DNA from: Bretschneidera sinensis
Taxonomy: Eukaryota; Streptophyta; Magnoliopsida; Brassicales; Akaniaceae
Length of the DNA: 64,000 nt
Reading direction: 5' to 3'
Assembly (NCBI GenBank): GCA_023935145.1
Contig: CM043701.1
Location: forward strand, 69,607,317 to 69,671,316
Shown here: piece after piece, positions 33,043-45,250 of the stretch
Numbering within the stretch: position 1 is the first letter of the stretch
Layout of the letters: each line of letters begins with the position of its first letter
The notes under the pieces: model-generated
Told to the model about the DNA's origin: nothing
The model's database searches: none
Seen by the model: the letters and a program-made list of their open reading frames with translations, nothing else
Program-made: the position numbers and the translations under genes

Positions 33043-36000
33043 TCAAGAAGTGTCTTCAAGTGCTAAACCTTGCCACTGCAATAGAACTTGTTGGACTTGC
33101 TGTTGGTTAAGAATTATAGTTTTATGACCCAATATTGCCATAGGCATAGTAATAGATTTGTTTCCCACTAATAGAGGACATAAAGAAGCCAGAGCTTGGT
33201 TAGGATCACCATGAAATTTCTTTAAGAAAAACACATGAAAGACAAGGTGAATTATACTGTGGACATGTAAAGCCATCTTGTAAGCTACAGCTACCACCTT
33301 CTGTAGAACTTCAAAAGGCCCATAAAATATTTTACTAAGGTTGTGATGGATTCTTACAACCACATATGGTTTTTTATATGGTTAGATTTTGAAAAGAACC
33401 CAATCTCCTACAGCAAAAGAATTATCAGTTATGTTGTGATCTGCAAAATGTTTTATCCTAATCTGAGCAACTTGTAAATTTTGGTGAAGTTGTTCAAGAA
33501 TTGTGTCACTAGTAGATAAGTCCTAATCCAACGCTTCAATATAAGAGGAACCTCTGATGTAGTGTATAATTGTAGAGGGTTGTCTACTATAAATGGATTG
33601 GAAAGGGTCATTTTTATAGCAGTGTGATTGGAGGTGCTATACCAATATTCTACCCACAACAAAAACTTTGACCAGATGGTAGATGGATCATGAGAAAATG
33701 ATCTCAGGTATTTCTCCAAACACCTATTGAGAACCTCATATTGTCCATATGTTTGAGGATGATAAGCAGAGCTCATATCTAGTCTTGTGCCACTGAATTG
33801 GAAAAGATGTTGCCATAGGTTACTCAAGAAAAATAAGTCTCTATAAGAAAAAATAGATCTAGGAATTCCATGCAATTTGACCACCATTTCATCAAATAGT
33901 TTAGCAACTTTTTCAGTAGTGAAATAAGTAGGTAGTGCAACAAAATGAACACCTTTAGATAGCTTGTCAACTACCACCATGATCACTATATGACCTTGAA
34001 AACTAGGTAAACCAGTGATGAAATCCATAATAATATATTTCTAAATTTGTTCTAGGATTAGAAATGGTTGTAAAAGACCAGTTGGCATTGTAGTGGGGTA
34101 CTTAGTCTGTTGACAAATGACACACTTGGTGATAAACTGTTTAACATTATATCTTAGCCCAGGCCAGTAAAAGGTTGTTGAGATCCTCAAGAAGGTTTTT
34201 AGTATGCCAGTATGTACTCTAGTAGGTGTTGCATGAAATTCTTGCAAAATAAGAGGTTTAAGGGATGAAGTAAAAGCAAGCCTTAGCATGCCTTTGTAGT
34301 ACCACAACCCATTCTTCATTTGATAAGCTTGATCAACTAAAGTATCATTTTGTAAGCCTTGATGTAATGTCACCAATTCATAATGAGTTAAATTCTCTTG
34401 TTGTAATTGTGTTAAGAATTCAAATGTAGGGATAGTTACTGCATTAATTAGTTGGATCTTTGATATGCTAGAACTATAAGCATTGTTATGAGTACTGTCA
34501 GGTAATCTGGATAAGGCATCTGTTGTTGCATTCTCTTTGCCAGGTTTATACACAATAGCATAGTGATATCCCAATAATTTGTTGAGATAATGATGCTACT
34601 CTAGAGTTTAAATAACCTTATCCATTAAATTTTTAAGCTTCTATGGTATATTCTAATGATGAACTCTCTGTCCAACAAATATTTTCTCCACTTAATAATA
34701 TCTTGGGTAATGGTAAACAATTCTTTGACATAAGTGGATGTTGTAGCCATTTTGGTACTGAGCTTCTTGTAATAAAAAGCAATGGGGTGTCTTTTTGTCG
34801 TAAGATAGTTTCAATTCCTACATTAGAAGCATTAGTCTCCACCTAAAAAAGCTTTGTAAATTTTGGTAAGGCTAACATTGGAACTTCTATCATAGCTTAC
34901 TTCAAATGAGTAAAAGCATTCATGGCTTTTGTAATCTAATGGAAAGCTTTTTTCTTCAAAAGATCAGTCAAGAGGGGAGCCATAGTGGCATATCCTTAGA
35001 CAAACTTCCTATAATACCCTGTAAGGCCTAAAAGAACCTCTCAATTGTTTCACATTTTAGGGCACTAGCCATTCAAGCATACCTACTACTTTAGAATTAT
35101 TTGATCTTACTCCTTCAACATAAACAATATAGCCAATATATTCTACTGAGGATTGACAAAAGAAGCATTTACTAAGTTTTGCATATAGTTGATGAGAGAT
35201 TAAGCATTGTAAGATAGTTCTTAAGTGTTGTAAATGATCATGGAAAGAACTATAAACAAGTATATCATCAAAGAAAACAGTAACAAACTTTCTCAAGTAG
35301 GGCTAAAAAACCTGATTCATAGAGAACTGAAAGTTATAAGGGGCATTGGTAAGTCTAAAAGGCATCACTACAAACTCAAAATGACCTTGATGTGTTCTGA
35401 ATGTTGTTTTGTGAATGTCAGCAGGGTCCACTCCGATTTGATGATATCTATCCCTTAAATCCAACTTGGAATGGAAAAACTGTCTTTGACTGTAATGATA
35501 TTTAGAGCTCTATAATCTATACCAAAACTCCAAGAATCATCTTTCTTTTTTACCAACAGAACAGGAGATGAAAAGGAACTATGGTTGGGTCTAATGATAC
35601 TGGTTTGAATCATTTCAAAAACAAGTTTCTTAATTTTTTGTTTTTTGAAAGTGGAGATATCTATATGGTCTGACATTTATAGGAGGAGCTTGAAAATAAA
35701 TTAATCTGATGATTAAATGGTCTTGAAGGTGGTAACTGAGTGGGTTCTTTGAAGATAGACTCAAATTCTTGCAATAAGGATTGGACAGCTTCAGGTACAG
35801 TAGCTTTGATAACAGAATCCTGTGTTGGTACTGCAGATGCTACCAAGTGATAGAAAAATGACATTTCAGTTCCATTATCTAACTTCTTCAGGTGTTTCAT
35901 GTGTAAGGGATTATGAACTAGATGGTATTCTCCTTTTAATTGAATATTTTTGCCTTACCATTGAAAGTTCATAGTTAGAAGCATATAATTTGTAAGTACA

Positions 36001-36251
36001 TGTCCCAATACCTCCAACCATTGGATGCTAAGAACAACTCAGCACCTTGTATAGGAAGAATAAAGAGGTCTACTATGAAGATCTAGTCTTAAAGATTAAG
36101 TGCAACTGCAAACCATTGCTTAGTACAGCTCAAGTAGTCTCCATTGCACACATAAACCTTTAATGGCTTAACTGGAGAAATTTGTAAGGCTAACTTTAGA
36201 GCTATCTTTTCTTTTATGAAGTTATGTGTGCTACCACTGTCAATGAGCACT
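33043..36251 (-). pseudogene. chromovirus pol: protease, RT, RNase H, integrase, chromodomain
   Basis: Protease VLIDSGSTHNFI (36251-36216) is intact at the D-S-G site. RT has the [18 protein letters not shown] block near 35540 and catalytic VFFDDILVYS (35280-35250, both Asp kept). Then come HYAIVYKPGKEN-ATTDALSRL (34574-34510), zinc finger H-H-C-C (FHATPTRVH ... CVIC), and integrase core with first Asp in MDFITGLP, second site FSYRD (normally SDRD, Asp changed to Tyr) and Glu in QYEVLNRCLEKYLR. The C-terminal stretch VLLQWQGLALEDTS and, past a stop, HLNLEDKVVFDEGG is chromodomain-like, the part thought to guide insertion. At least eight stops or frameshifts: inactive. Confidence 0.85.
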
Positions 36252-36299
36252 TGGAGCTTATGTTTCACATGAGTTCCAATAATTTGATAGTTCTTCGGT

Positions 36300-37168
36300 T
36301 TAACTACCCTGCTAAAGCATGCATACTGACTTCAGGAAATCTTATCTCTTCATCTGATTCTTGGTTTTCTTGATTGGATATAAAATGATCGTTTTCCTCC
36401 TTCTTATCCCCTACCATCAAGAAAAATTGTCTTTTACATTTGGGATTCTTATAATACTTATCATCATAATTATAAAATAGCCATTTTTCCCTTCTAACTT
36501 GCATTTCAGTAGGACTCAATCTTCTAATAGTAGTATTTGGAGGAAAGGGTAACTTGTTTTGCTCCCCAACTGGTGTTTTCAAAATTCCTAGAGCCAATGA
36601 GTGTCTCAGCCATTGATTCTTGAATGATTGCCTCATTTCTTTATATTTATATTCCTGTAATCTAGCTAATTTCATAGCTTGAATCAATGAAGTGGGTTAT
36701 GCCACGAATAGTTCTGTCTTTAATTCAGGTTAAAGACCTGATATGAAGAAATTGATCAATAAGGATTCTTGTAACCTAGAAACCTTAGTAGATAGCATCT
36801 CAAATTTAACTTAATACTCAGCTACTATAGTTCTTGAGTCAATTTTGACCAGCCCCAATATAATCCTCAAACATTGATGGTCCAAAACTCAATTGTAATG
36901 CCCTTAAGAACTCTTTCCAAGTATTAATGAATTTGTTGTTGTGCATCCATTGATACCAAGAGATAGCAGGTCCTTCCATATGAAATGAAGCTATAACAAG
37001 TCTTTGATCATCTAGAGTGTAATGATAATCAAATAATTGTTCAGCTTTAAAGATCTATCCTGAAGGATTCGAGCCATCAAATCTTGGAACATCTAATCTC
37101 ATAGTTTTAAACTTTTATGAGATTGGATGAGTGATTGTAACCTCTGCATTTTGATCCAATGAAGCTTT
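36300..37168 (-). pseudogene. chromovirus gag, main part
   Basis: After the copia insertion the minus strand reads NSKASLDQNAEV, RLDVPRFDGSNPSG, FKAEQLFDYH, VIASFHMEGPAISWYQWM and FLRALQLSFGPS, the retrotransposon Gag domain. A frame open over 127 codons (36687-36304) holds the C-terminal part, with YKNPKCKRQFF at the zinc-knuckle site and HALAG before protease. Several stops separate the pieces. Confidence 0.75.
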
Positions 37169-37173
37169 AGAAT

Positions 37174-37569
37174 TGAATAATTTGAGACCTGTCAATCACA
37201 CGAATTATAAATAGAAAGAAAAGAAGACAATATTTACCTAAGTTCACCCCAGAACAAGGCTACATCCTGCTAGAAGTTTTTTATTATCAACTTCACAAAT
37301 CTCTCGTTACAATGTATACTCAGTACATAAAGAGTATTTATAAGCAACTTAAGACGTCCTAATTAGGGACTAATTAAGATTTTCGCCTTTCTGTAGAAAA
37401 ACGGCTATTCATGGGCCCGAGCCCAAACCACCCAGCAAAAAAACAGACCCAACTCATATACAGGGCCTGAAAGTTTAGGGGGCACTGCCCGCTCTCTGAG
37501 GAGCGGGACCCCCATAGTCATCCGGGGTTCTATAGATCTGATCCCGGGAATTATGTACCAACTCTAACA
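37174..37569 (-). mobile_element. copia 3' LTR
   Basis: Partner of 41706-42114, with a short GC-rich block near 37490. Confidence 0.88.
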
Positions 37570-37618
37570 ATCTCCCACTTGGTAAATACTTCACACACAT
37601 GGAAAACTTCCCAGAACT

Positions 37619-40600
37619 CTATTTCTTCAAGCCGATCTCAGTAGCACACCACTCAAACTTTACTAAACTAATTGCCTTAGTCAAGAAATCTGCGTTGTTC
37701 ACTGTTGTATCGAATTTCTCCAAGATTATCACATTTTCTTCAATCTTTTCTCTGATGAAGTGATATTGGATATCAATGTGCTTCATCCGTGAATCAAATA
37801 GAGGATTCTTTGCTAAGAAGATAGCACCTTGATTATCACATTTTACCTTCACTGCTCCTTGTTTAAACCCAAGCTCAGTACATAACCTTTGAAGCCAAAC
37901 CGCTTCCTTTCCAGCATGAGTTATTTCCATATACTCTGCTTCTATGGATTAAAGAACAACAATACTTTGTCTCTTGCTCATCCAACTCACCGCCCCACCA
38001 AACAGATTGAATATATATCTGCTTGTAGACCTCCTGCTATTAATGTCTACTCCCTAGTCAGCATCAATTGTTCCTACAATATCAAGATTCTTCTTACCTT
38101 CCATACCTCCATAACACAATGCAAACTCTGATGTGCCACGAAGATATCTAAGAACTCTCTTGGTTGCAATCCAATGCTATTTCCTAAGATTAGACATATA
38201 TTTGCTCAATACTCCCACTACTTGGGCAATATCTGGTCTCGTACACACCATGGTGTACATCAAGCTTCCAACCACACTAGCATAAGGTACATGTGCCATC
38301 TCTTCAGCTTCTTCCTCCATCTTCAGACATTGTTCCACAAATAACTTGGTTCCTAAAGGTATAGGAGTCCCTACCGGCTTACTGTCAGACATGTTGAATT
38401 TCTTCAACACTTCTTCAATATACTTCTTCTAACCTAGCCACAGTTTTCGATTTTCATGATCCTTCTTTATCTACATGCCCAAGATAAAGTTTGTTGGCCC
38501 TAGGTTTTTAATGTCAAACTGTCTTGCCAACAATGCCTTCACAGTGCTAATCATCTTCCTGTTATTTCCAATCAACAGCATATCATCAATATACAAGGTT
38601 AAAATGACAAAATCAACCATAAACATTTTCACATAGACGTAGTGATCAGCATAACTACGAGTGAACCCAAGCTAAATGACATATGTATCAAACTTTTGGT
38701 ACCACATCTATGGTGACTGCTTTAGTCCGTACAAAGACTTCTTTAATTTACAAACCAGATCTTCCTTGCCTTTGCTCACAAAGCCTTCAAGTTGTTTCGT
38801 GTAAATTTCCTCCTCTAAGTCCCTATAAAGTAAAGCTATCTTCACATCCAATTTCTTAATCTCTAGATCATAAGCAGCTGCCATAGATAAAACACATCTG
38901 ATAGAAGTCAACTTTGCTACCGAAGAAAATATCTCACCATAGTCAATTCCCTCATTACCCCTTTGCAACCAGGCATACTTTATACATTTCTACCATTCCA
39001 TCTGCATTTGTTTTCTTCTTGAAAATCCATTTGCACCCAATTACCTTCCTATCTCTAAGAAATTTCACAAGGCTCCATGTTTCATTCTTATCTAGTGCCT
39101 ACATTTCCTCTTTCATAGCATCCTTCCGCAGATTTGCATCCTTCGAGGTCCTTGCCTATTTCATTGTGCTAGGATTATCACCAGTAATATTTAAAGCATG
39201 TAATGCATTACATGCATTAGGGGAATACCTGATGGGTGGTCTCCTAACCCATGTGGATCGCTTTATGACAGGCGTGATCTCTACCCCCAAGCCAGTATCT
39301 AAATCCTCATCCTTTACATCAGAAACATGAATATCGTACTTAGACCCAACTAACTTAGAATCTGAAGTATCCGATGCAATCTATGGGGTAGTCTCCCACT
39401 CTTTATCTCTTAGGCTAAGATCAATCTGAAACTACTTTAGCTGTTCCAGTACATCTTGGACAGCCACCACATCTCTTTGTGTTTCCTTGAACACAACATC
39501 TCTGTTGTAAACTGTACTCTTTTTTTCTGGATTCCATAACTTGTACCCCTTGACCCCATCCTTATAACCAATGAAAATGAACTTCACCGATTTGCAATCA
39601 AGCTTGTTCCTCTTTTATTTTGGCACATCCATATAAGCATCACACCCAAACACCTTAACATGAGCCAAACTCGGCTTCTTCCTGAATAGTGCCTCAAATG
39701 GTGTTTGATCCTACAAGGCTGATGTAGGTGACTTGTTCTTTAGATAACATGCTGTAGCAACCACCTCTGCCCAAAACTCCAGCTCTAAGTCTGCACAACT
39801 CAACATACTCCTCGATTTCTCCATGAGTGACAGATTGAGTCTTTCGACCACCCCATTCTATTAAGGTGTATATGGAGTTGTTTTCTGTCTTGCAATGCCA
39901 ATTTCCACACAAAATTGATCAAACTTGTTTGAGCAAAATTCCCCTCCATTATCTGTTCTCAGTACCTTTATCTTTCTTTCCATATGATTTTCTACCAATC
40001 CTTTAAACTCACAGAACTTATCAAATGTTTCAGCTTTACTCTTCATGAAATAAATCCATGCATACCTTGAAAATCATCAATGAAAGAGACATAATACCTT
40101 GATTTTCTAAGAGATTGGATCGGAAATGGCCCAAACACATCACTATGTATTAAATCCAGAATACCCTTTGCCCTCGTGCCAGCGGACTTAAAACTCACAC
40201 GGTTTTGCTTGCCATATAGACAATGCTCATAGAAACCGAATCTCATAAAGCAATCTGGGACTCCCTTCACTATCTACTTTGATGATAAATTAGATAGTCC
40301 ATTTTCATCGATATGCCCAAGCCTCTGATGCCACAACATAGAGGACGTCGCCTCATCATCAGTTGTCTTCTCATAAATAAAACCTCCATTGCACTGACTT
40401 TGTACTGTATTTCCCAGCAGCTTATCCAACGTACCATACCAAACACCTCGTGCAATTACTAACGATCCACGAGTCATCTTGCACGAATTTTGGTCACAAC
40501 TGAAATTCACTCCCACATCTGTCATCTTGTTGACTGACATCAGGTTCTTGCTGAGACCCGGAACCTGCATCACGCCTATCATACCTAGAAGTGTTCTGAT

Positions 40601-40800
40601 CGTCCCATCATTCATCCTCAACTTTACATTTCCATAACTAATAATTTTCACCAAAGAGTTATCTCCCAATAAAACATTTCCCCCATCAAAGATTTCATAC
40701 TCACGAAATTAGTCCCTGTGAGGTGTCATGTGAAAGGAGGCTCATGTGTCAATTATCCAAATACTTTGATCTGATTGAGCCAAATAGGATGCCATATTTA
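37619..40800 (-). pseudogene. copia pol: protease, integrase, RT, RNase H
   Basis: Protease site near 40750 (WIIDT-ASFHMT, with a stop). GAG-pre-integrase open 40669-40274 (GLSKNLMSVNKM, LWHQRLGHIDENGL). Integrase has HCLYGKQNRVSF, LIHSDVFGPFP, YYVSFIDDF and LRTDNGGEF (40270-39870). RT has GIDYGEIFSSVAKLTSIR, KKLDVKIALLYRDLEEEIY and YGLKQSP (38968-38708), catalytic YIDDMLLIG near 38590, and PVGTPIPLGTKL with YTMVCTRPDIAQV (38410-38177). RNase H tail (37930-37619) has CDNQGAIFLAKNP, KHIDIQYHFIREKI and NADFLTKAIS. About ten stops; catalytic Asp pairs in RT are kept. Confidence 0.87.
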
Positions 40801-40859
40801 AGTCACCAACATCATAATCTACTAGTCCTTGTTTCCTAAAGTTGATCTCTGGCCTATAC

Positions 40860-41664
40860 ACTTTTTAGGGTTCACATTTTTACTTCTGCAATCCTTCTTT
40901 AGATGCCAAGGCTTCCTACACTTCCAAGACTTCAACCCAGATGTATCCCTACTTTTCGATCGTCCCCTGAACTTGGGTTTATCACCAAACCACTTGTAGT
41001 CTTTATCATAGGTTCATCCTCTCACGGATAAGGCCTCCTTTGACGAGTTATCTGTACCCTGCCACCTCATCTCCTCATACAATAAGGCTGCCACAACATT
41101 CTTAAAAGACAGATCAATCATACCACTACCAATTACAACTATCAAGTTATCCCACGAATTAGGCTATGAACAAAGCAGCGTAATAGCTTTATCGTTATCC
41201 ATCACATCAACACTGATAGATAATAACTAACCTATCAAAGTGTTGAACTCATGTAGATGAACAGAGAAAGAATCGCCCTCAGCGATCCGAAGGTTGTACA
41301 ACTTCTTCCGCAGAAATAGTTTGTTTACTAGAGATTTACTCTGATAAAAGCTTTCCAGCTTCTTCCAGAGATCTTTCGTAGTCTTTTCTCCATAAACATT
41401 TATCATGACAGAATCAGCCAGGCACAGTCGAATCAGACTTTGTACCTTCCAATCAAGCTTCTCCCACTCCGTAATGGTCGTTGAAAATGATATCAAAACC
41501 ACCATTGGCAACGCCTCTGCCATGGACGTCGTACTCTTCAGTATCTCATCAATTATCACCGTCAACAAATCCCTATCCAAAAGTAGATCCTCCATCTTCA
41601 GTTTTCATAACTTGAAGCTCTTTCCTCCAAACTTCTTGATTTCACTCTGTGATCCAATCGACAT
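40860..41664 (-). pseudogene. copia gag
   Basis: Starts MSIGSQSEIKKFGGKSF at 41664, with a stop where Trp of the S-F-x-x-W block should be. It continues open (41595-41227) with MEDLLLDRDLLTVIIDEI, DLWKKLESFYQSKSLVNKLF and EGDSFSVHLHEFN. A damaged zinc knuckle near 40930 reads SWKCRKPWHLKKDC, the first Cys being Ser and the Gly Trp. Structural protein of the particle; two or three stops interrupt it. Confidence 0.82.
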
Positions 41665-41705
41665 CTCTGATCATTAATCCTCGAACAGAAGGCTTTAATA
41701 CTAAT

Positions 41706-42114
41706 TGAATGATTCGAGACCTGTCAATCATATAAATTATAAACAGAAAGAAAAGAAGACAAGATTTACCCAGGTTCACCCTAGAGTAGGGCTACGTCCT
41801 GCCAGAAGTTTCTTATTATCAACCTCACAAATCTCTCGTTACAATGTATGCTCAGTATATAAAAAGTATTCACAAGCAACTTAAGACATTCTAATTAGGG
41901 TCTAATTAGGATTTCTACCATACTGTAGAACTACGGCTATTCATGGGCCCAAGTCCAAATCGCCAAGCAAAAAACAAACCTAACTCATGTACATGGCCTG
42001 AAAGTTTCGGGGGTGCTGCCTCCTAACCCCCGCCCTCTCTCTGGGGAGTGAGACCCCCGTGGTCATCTGGGGTTCTACAGATCTGATCTCGTGAAGTATG
42101 CACCAACTCTAACA
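41706..42114 (-). mobile_element. copia 5' LTR
   Basis: Also matches the LTR at 280-548, showing at least two copies of this family in the window. Confidence 0.88.
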
Positions 42115-42132
42115 AGAATTTTTAAAGTGATT

Positions 42133-44235
42133 ATTGTAATACCTGTATTCGTAAAGTAAGGGTAAAGAAGTAATTTAATAAATATGACATCAAATTAAAA
42201 TAATATATTTATGCAAAATACGTAGAATTGAATAAAATAATTCTTTTGAAAAAAAAAGTTTTTAAAAAAAATTTGCAACAGGTGTTGCCGCCTGTCACAA
42301 GGGGAGGGCTGCCTTGCTGCATGTAAGGCAACTGATTCATGCAATTTAGGCATTGGAGCTGCAGATAATTTTGGTTGCAAAATATATATATATATACTTA
42401 TTATATATATAAACGTTAATAATATACTTATCAAATTTCGTTTAATCTTCCTTCAATTACCCTATTTTCTCAAAGCACTTGGGGACTCAAAGAAATGTTG
42501 AAAGGACAAAATTTTGAAGGAGTTTACTGTGGAATTTCATAGAGAATCACGAGAATCTATCAGAAAAACATAAGGTAATAGTGTGGTGTTTATTTTTGAA
42601 TTTTTAGCGTACATGAAATTTTCCGAAAGTCAAAGTGGGAATTTTCAAAGGGTGTGGTTTATGAAGAATTGAAGAAATAATTAGAAATTTAATACAAATA
42701 TTATGTCAGGTAATAACGATTAGCAACCGGAGAAAATTTCTGAGAAGAACGGGAAAGGCAATGAGGTGATCCACGGGTAGCTTTAAGTGCTACGTGGTGA
42801 GTTGGATTTACTTTTAAGTAGTCTAAATACAAATCAAATATCTAGTGATAATATTAAATTTAATTATTAACATATGCTTTGGTGGTAGATAAATATTTGG
42901 TTGATAGATATGGTATAAATTTTGGACACATAGAAAATTATTATGTGAAAAAAAGAATATTTTTAGAATAATAAGTTGATTTAATAATGATGGTGATAAA
43001 TAAAAATTTTTACGAGTTATGGTTAATAAACTGATGTGATATATGATGAGAAGAATTAATGAAATTTCGTGGATTTTGACAAGCTATGATGGATGATTTG
43101 ATGTGATTTGGGATGAAATTTAGTGAATCTGGACAAGCTTTGATGGATGATTGGATGTGATTTATGATGAAAGGAATTTAGTGGAAATTTAAATATTTGA
43201 ATTTATGTTTGTTTTTTTTTTATGTTATTGTTCATATGCATATTTCATATCATTGTTCATATGCATATGCATTAAATGAAAAGAAAAGAACCGAGAAGGC
43301 AGCCGGTCTAATTGAAAAACCGTGACAGCCAATACGTGTTGAAAATAAAAGGGACACTGTGACAGCCGATATATGCTGAAAATAAATACCGTAGTACCCG
43401 GGACAAGCTGTAAAGAAAAGAACTGAGAAGGCAGCCGGTCTAAATGAGAAAGAAAAGAACTGGGAGGAGGCCGGTCTAAGATAATAAAAACATGTCGACT
43501 TGTGGGAAAACGTTCCCAAAATAATAATTCACGCATTGTATCTATTTTAATTATTGCTTGCATTATTGAAATGTTGATGTGTGGTGTGTTATTTCGAATT
43601 TATTTATAGATGGATAAGTCTCACAGAGAGACAGTTATGGTGATAAGAACCATCCAAATGGTATATTTTATGATATGAACCTCACTATGAGGTAATTATG
43701 AGATAATTGACGGTCTTAAGGTAAACCAATAAATACGATAAAGATATTGATAAAGAATGGATCTTATGACATGTGTAGTGATAGTAGACTGCTAGTATCA
43801 AGTTGTATGAGATATAAATGATTTAATATTGAAAGACCATTTATACAAATTGAGTACTTATAATAAATTTAATTCATTGAGCTTGTGAAGCTCATCCCTC
43901 ATTGTACAATGATTTCAGGTAGCTGACATGACAAATAGTATGTTGGGTTGAGTGTCAGACGAAATCATTTCCGTAAGCCACATACGTGTCAACATCCTCA
44001 GACTAATGAGAAAATAAAATAAATATTTATCTGTAAATATTCATGCATATTACGTTGTGTAAAATGTTTAGTCAATATCAGATTGATATATCTCCCCTGT
44101 TGAGGGTTGAGGATTGATGTAAAAAAAAATATTTGTTAGTATTATTTTTACTGTTGCATATAGGTGTCGTGCTGGGATTTTCAAAATGTAATGACACTGT
44201 CTCGGGGGTGACCAACCCGGGATAGGTCGTTACAA
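42133..44235. mobile_element. solo LTR-like element, about 2.1 kb (family A, second copy)
   Basis: Core runs from TGTAATACCTGTATTCG (42135) to GGTCGTTACA (44234). TGATT occurs on both sides (42128-42132 and 44236-44240) and is a target duplication by the reading frame of the interrupted gag, leaving one or two extra bases at the ends. It shares termini and internal blocks with 16640-18888. Internal repeats include three copies of a gaa(c/t)(c/t)gagaaggcagccggtctaa theme (43285-43475) and a duplicated gatggatgattngatgtgatt theme (43090-43165). No coding sequence. Confidence 0.75.
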
Positions 44236-44475
44236 TGATTCCCTTGCTGTTGTAGTATCTCAAACTTGGAATCGATTGAATGCATGAATTGCTGCATTGT
44301 GATCTTTAATTCATCTATCTTTTGATGTATTTGCTTGTGAAGCTTTATACTTTCCTTTCTGAATTCAATAGATTCTTGATATTGATCTCTCTAGAATTGC
44401 TATTGAGTCTTTAGTTGATCAATGTGAGTCTTGATTTGATCATCCAACTTTGAGAATCTTGTGCGCTCGGCCATG
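44236..44475 (-). pseudogene. chromovirus gag N-terminus
   Basis: Begins MAERTRFSKLDDQIKTHIDQ at about 44475, contains one stop, and continues FEILQQQGN up to the insertion site. Charged and coiled-coil-like, as usual for chromovirus Gag N-termini. It continues at 42132 and at 37168 after the two insertions. Confidence 0.75.
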
Positions 44476-44531
44476 GTGGTTGAATTTCTAAGTGAAACTT
44501 CGTAAGATTGGGAGATCGATGAAAGCACCAA

Positions 44532-44928
44532 TGTTAGAACAGTAGTGCTAGAATTTTGGTAATCCACTAATTCTAGCTAGTTGACAACTCCTAATGGATG
44601 AGGCCAGAAAGGAATAAGAGAGTTTGTGAAGAAGGGAATAGGTTTATTCATTAATACCTCTTTCTTACACGTTCAGGCTTATTTATAGGCAATGCTTGAA
44701 GACTCTAGATATAATGAAACAATTATTAACATAATTCAAGACTGCCAACTCATCTTGTAATAGACTACTCCACCTATAACAGATCATTTGTCTGGTTAGG
44801 AACCCTCCTACTCCTTGGTTGGTTTTGAATCTCTGGCTTTGTACTATTGTCCTCCTCTATTGGCAGCAACTGTTGTGTATCTATTATTTTGATCCAGTGC
44901 TACAGGCTCCATCTCTTTGATCATATCA
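44532..44928 (-). mobile_element. chromovirus 5' LTR (397 bp)
   Basis: Partner of 32497-32965. The PBS-position sequence TTGGTGCTTTCATC lies just inside on the minus strand (about 44518-44531). Confidence 0.85.
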
Positions 44929-45250
44929 ATAGACTTTGAAAATTCTACAGTGATCAATTTCAAAATAAGATCAAAATCATTAATCGTAGCAAAAGAATTC
45001 TGAAAAAGACATACCTGATTCAAGAGAATTCTAAAAATGTTTTTGTTCAAAAAATCTAACATAGAATACTGATTTTTCGAGTGAGTTACTTAGAAGAGAG
45101 ATCAAAGTTAGAATGAGATTCACTTTGATTCTTCATCCTAAAGCCAAATATGAAACTTGGTGGTTGATAAGCTACTAAGGAAAAATTAGTTACATGCAAT
45201 CAGTGAAGCAGAATGAGCGAAACGAAAACACTGTGGTGCTACTGTCGTTA
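44929..45250. other. spacer, no gene recognised
   Basis: A minus-strand open frame of 72 codons (45062-44844) runs into the LTR and has no known motif. Confidence 0.45.

Larger units (their letters stand above)
37174..42114 (-). mobile_element. near-full-length Ty1/copia with perfect TSD AGAAT
   Basis: LTRs 37174-37569 (3', 396 bp) and 41706-42114 (5', 409 bp), each TGTTAGAGTTGGT ... TTCA on the minus strand. The duplication AGAAT flanks exactly (37169-37173 and 42115-42119). PBS-position sequence ATTAGTATTAAAGCC follows the 5' LTR, and polypurine tract AAGTGGGAGAT precedes the 3' LTR. Gag, protease, integrase, RT and RNase H are all present in copia order over about 4.1 kb, with scattered stops. 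Motifs resemble the Tnt1/Tork group. It is inserted in the chromovirus gag. Confidence 0.93.
32497..44928 (-). mobile_element. Ty3/gypsy chromovirus, host to two insertions
   Basis: LTRs 32497-32965 (3') and 44532-44928 (5') match through most of their length. On the minus strand the 5' LTR is followed by TTGGTGCTTTCATC at the PBS position, then gag (from about 44475), protease, RT, RNase H, integrase and a chromodomain-like tail, then the polypurine tract GAAGGTGGGAA before the 3' LTR. The gag is split by an LTR-like element (about 42133-44235) and a copia (37174-42114). Removing both leaves about 5.4 kb. No clean target duplication is visible (ACAAA versus ATAGA). Confidence 0.88.

Noticed and set aside
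38914..39330. 138-codon plus-strand frame
   Set aside because: Antisense to copia RT and the linker before it. The minus strand carries the real motifs.
44844..45062. Possible host exon with a GTATGT donor on the minus strand next to the chromovirus LTR
   Set aside because: Only about 16 codons before the putative donor, no recognisable protein and no second exon found.
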